DNA from: CAUYUA01 sp963575675 | Lineage (GTDB): Bacteria; Pseudomonadota; Alphaproteobacteria; Azospirillales; Azospirillaceae | Direction: 5' to 3' | Assembly (NCBI GenBank): GCA_963575675.1 | Contig: CAUYUA010000210.1 | Location: 1-40,214, forward strand | DNA length: 40,214 nucleotides | Shown here: positions 39,541 to 40,214 of the stretch, piece by piece | Layout: every line of letters starts with the position of its first letter | How positions within the stretch are numbered: the first letter of the stretch is position 1 | The notes under the pieces: generated by a model | Seen by the model: the letters and a program-made list of their open reading frames with translations, nothing else | What the model was told of the DNA's origin: nothing | Databases searched by the model: none | Position numbers and translations under genes: made by a program

Positions 39541-40214
39541 TTATCGCTCGAATTTATTCATCTTGACTACTGCCCGCCCGATCCATTCAATAGCTCTCAA
39601 CGGCAGAATCCTATCAAGAATTGACCATGCCCAAGCATCCACGCCGATCCGATATAAGCTTGCCGGATTACGGCATTCAAGTATCGACACAATAGCACAC
39701 ACAATCACGGCTGGATCAGCAGAACTATTTTCCATTTGTTTTGCAACAGCAATTGCCCTATCCATAGGCGCACTGTATATATTTTTGAGTCTAGCATCAC
39801 ACCGTTCTAAAATATTCGCGAAACGATTAATCGATTTTTGCCAGATAGGAGTTCGGAAATTACCCGCCTCGATTAGTGACACGTAAATCCCAAGCGGGTA
39901 TAATTCGGAACGAAGTGCTGAACTAAGTCTTGCGAGTGCCGCTTTGGATGCGCTGTATGGACCCATAAATGGTAAGGTTATTCTCGCACTTATCGATCCA
40001 ATGTTAATAATTCGGCTTCCATGTTCCATGAAGGGTAAGGCGCAGCGAACCAACTGGAGTGGTCCAAAAACATTGACTTGGAATTGGGTCTGCATTTGCT
40101 CCCCTGAGATGGTGAGCAATGGTCCGCCTTCAACAACTCCAGCACAGTTAATTATACAATCGTAAGCGTTCTCCCGCCCCCACATTGTTATGCTAACTAT
40201 CGGATGAAATAATG
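39541..40214 (-). CDS. short-chain dehydrogenase/reductase, 5' end outside the window
   Basis: An SDR-family oxidoreductase. NCAGVVEGGPL (the NAG motif), NVFGPLQLVRCALPF, IINIGSISARITLP (catalytic Ser) and GPYSASKAALARL (catalytic Tyr and Lys, YxxxK) are seen. A tail of about 95 residues with a C-terminal hydrophobic stretch follows. The nucleotide-binding GxxxGxG is not in the visible part, and the frame runs open through the window edge past the internal ATG at 40185. The gene therefore continues beyond 40214. SDRs reduce ketones; in sphingoid-type pathways one reduces the 3-keto product of the alpha-oxoamine synthase, and this could be such an enzyme. The IS1 element separates it from the other genes, so the link is speculative. 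Confidence 0.82.
   Translation of the reverse strand, partial: LFHPIVSITMWGRENAYDCIINCAGVVEGGPLLTISGEQMQTQFQVNVFGPLQLVRCALPFMEHGSRIINIGSISARITLPFMGPYSASKAALARLSSALRSELYPLGIYVSLIEAGNFRTPIWQKSINRFANILERCDARLKNIYSAPMDRAIAVAKQMENSSADPAVIVCAIVSILECRNPASLYRIGVDAWAWSILDRILPLRAIEWIGRAVVKMNKFER

Noticed and set aside
1..40214. CRISPR arrays, tRNA or rRNA genes
   Set aside because: I saw no regularly spaced repeats, cloverleaf-like sequence or rRNA segments on either strand.

Overview
The window looks like a piece of a Gram-negative genome, most likely a proteobacterium and possibly an alphaproteobacterium. It encodes a complete LuxI-type acyl-homoserine-lactone synthase, an outer-membrane beta-barrel, a periplasmic LolA-like protein and FeeM-type N-acyltransferases. 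It is an accessory, mosaic region. Base composition switches visibly between GC-richer blocks (about 1-4300, 17.8-22.3 kb and 23.1-33.1 kb) and AT-rich blocks (about 4.3-17.7 kb and 35-40 kb). Four insertion-sequence families (IS3, IS630, IS701, IS1) and several gene fragments sit between the blocks. I saw no tRNA, rRNA, CRISPR array or recognisable transcription regulator.

Layout. 1-2.1 kb: a pair of unfamiliar genes, a TPR-ended protein and a small membrane protein. 2.4-4.3 kb: a broken IS3 element interrupted by an IS630 element, followed by the 3' scrap of a thioesterase gene. 4.6-10.8 kb (module A): an isoprenylcysteine-methyltransferase-like protein and a FeeM-like N-acyltransferase on the minus strand; then alpha-oxoamine synthase type 1 (AOS1), fatty acyl-AMP ligase (FAAL), acyl carrier protein (ACP) and alpha-oxoamine synthase type 2 (AOS2) on the plus strand. 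11.0-12.6 kb: an IS701 element flanked by TTAA. 12.7-17.3 kb (module B): a PhcB-like methyltransferase interrupted by a G14 tract, unknown protein X, a second methyltransferase, a GNAT acyltransferase and a haem-oxygenase-like diiron protein. 17.4-17.75 kb: remnants of a DUF6629-luxI gene pair. 17.8-22.3 kb (module C): FAAL, ACP, acyl-CoA/ACP dehydrogenase and AOS2. 22.3-23.1 kb: an IS1 remnant fused to the tail of a PhcB-like methyltransferase. 23.1-27.6 kb: an RND/MMPL transporter, a LolA-like periplasmic protein and a DUF1302-like outer-membrane protein. 27.7-37.1 kb (module D): FeeM-like acyltransferase, FAAL, an ACP-AOS1 fusion, AOS2, protein X (split by a G9 tract), methyltransferase, HAD-kinase fusion and thioesterase. 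37.3-38.5 kb, minus strand: luxI, with a C8 tract right after its start codon, and a DUF6629 membrane protein. 38.7-39.5 kb: a decayed IS1 with clear ends. 39.5 kb to the end: a partial short-chain dehydrogenase.

How the genes may work together (inference). FAALs adenylate fatty acids and load them onto small ACPs. The PLP-dependent alpha-oxoamine synthases condense the acyl group with an amino acid, as serine palmitoyltransferase, CqsA and LqsA do. FeeM-like and LuxI enzymes transfer acyl groups to amines. Methyltransferases, the dehydrogenase and the diiron protein tailor the products, the thioesterase releases acyl chains, and the RND/LolA/DUF1302 trio could carry a lipid across the envelope. 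The same gene set recurs three or four times in different arrangements and states of decay. Homopolymeric G/C tracts lie in at least three of the genes. Together this suggests a duplicated, possibly phase-variable acyl-amine, aminoketone or fatty-ester signal or lipid system. The product is not known from sequence alone.
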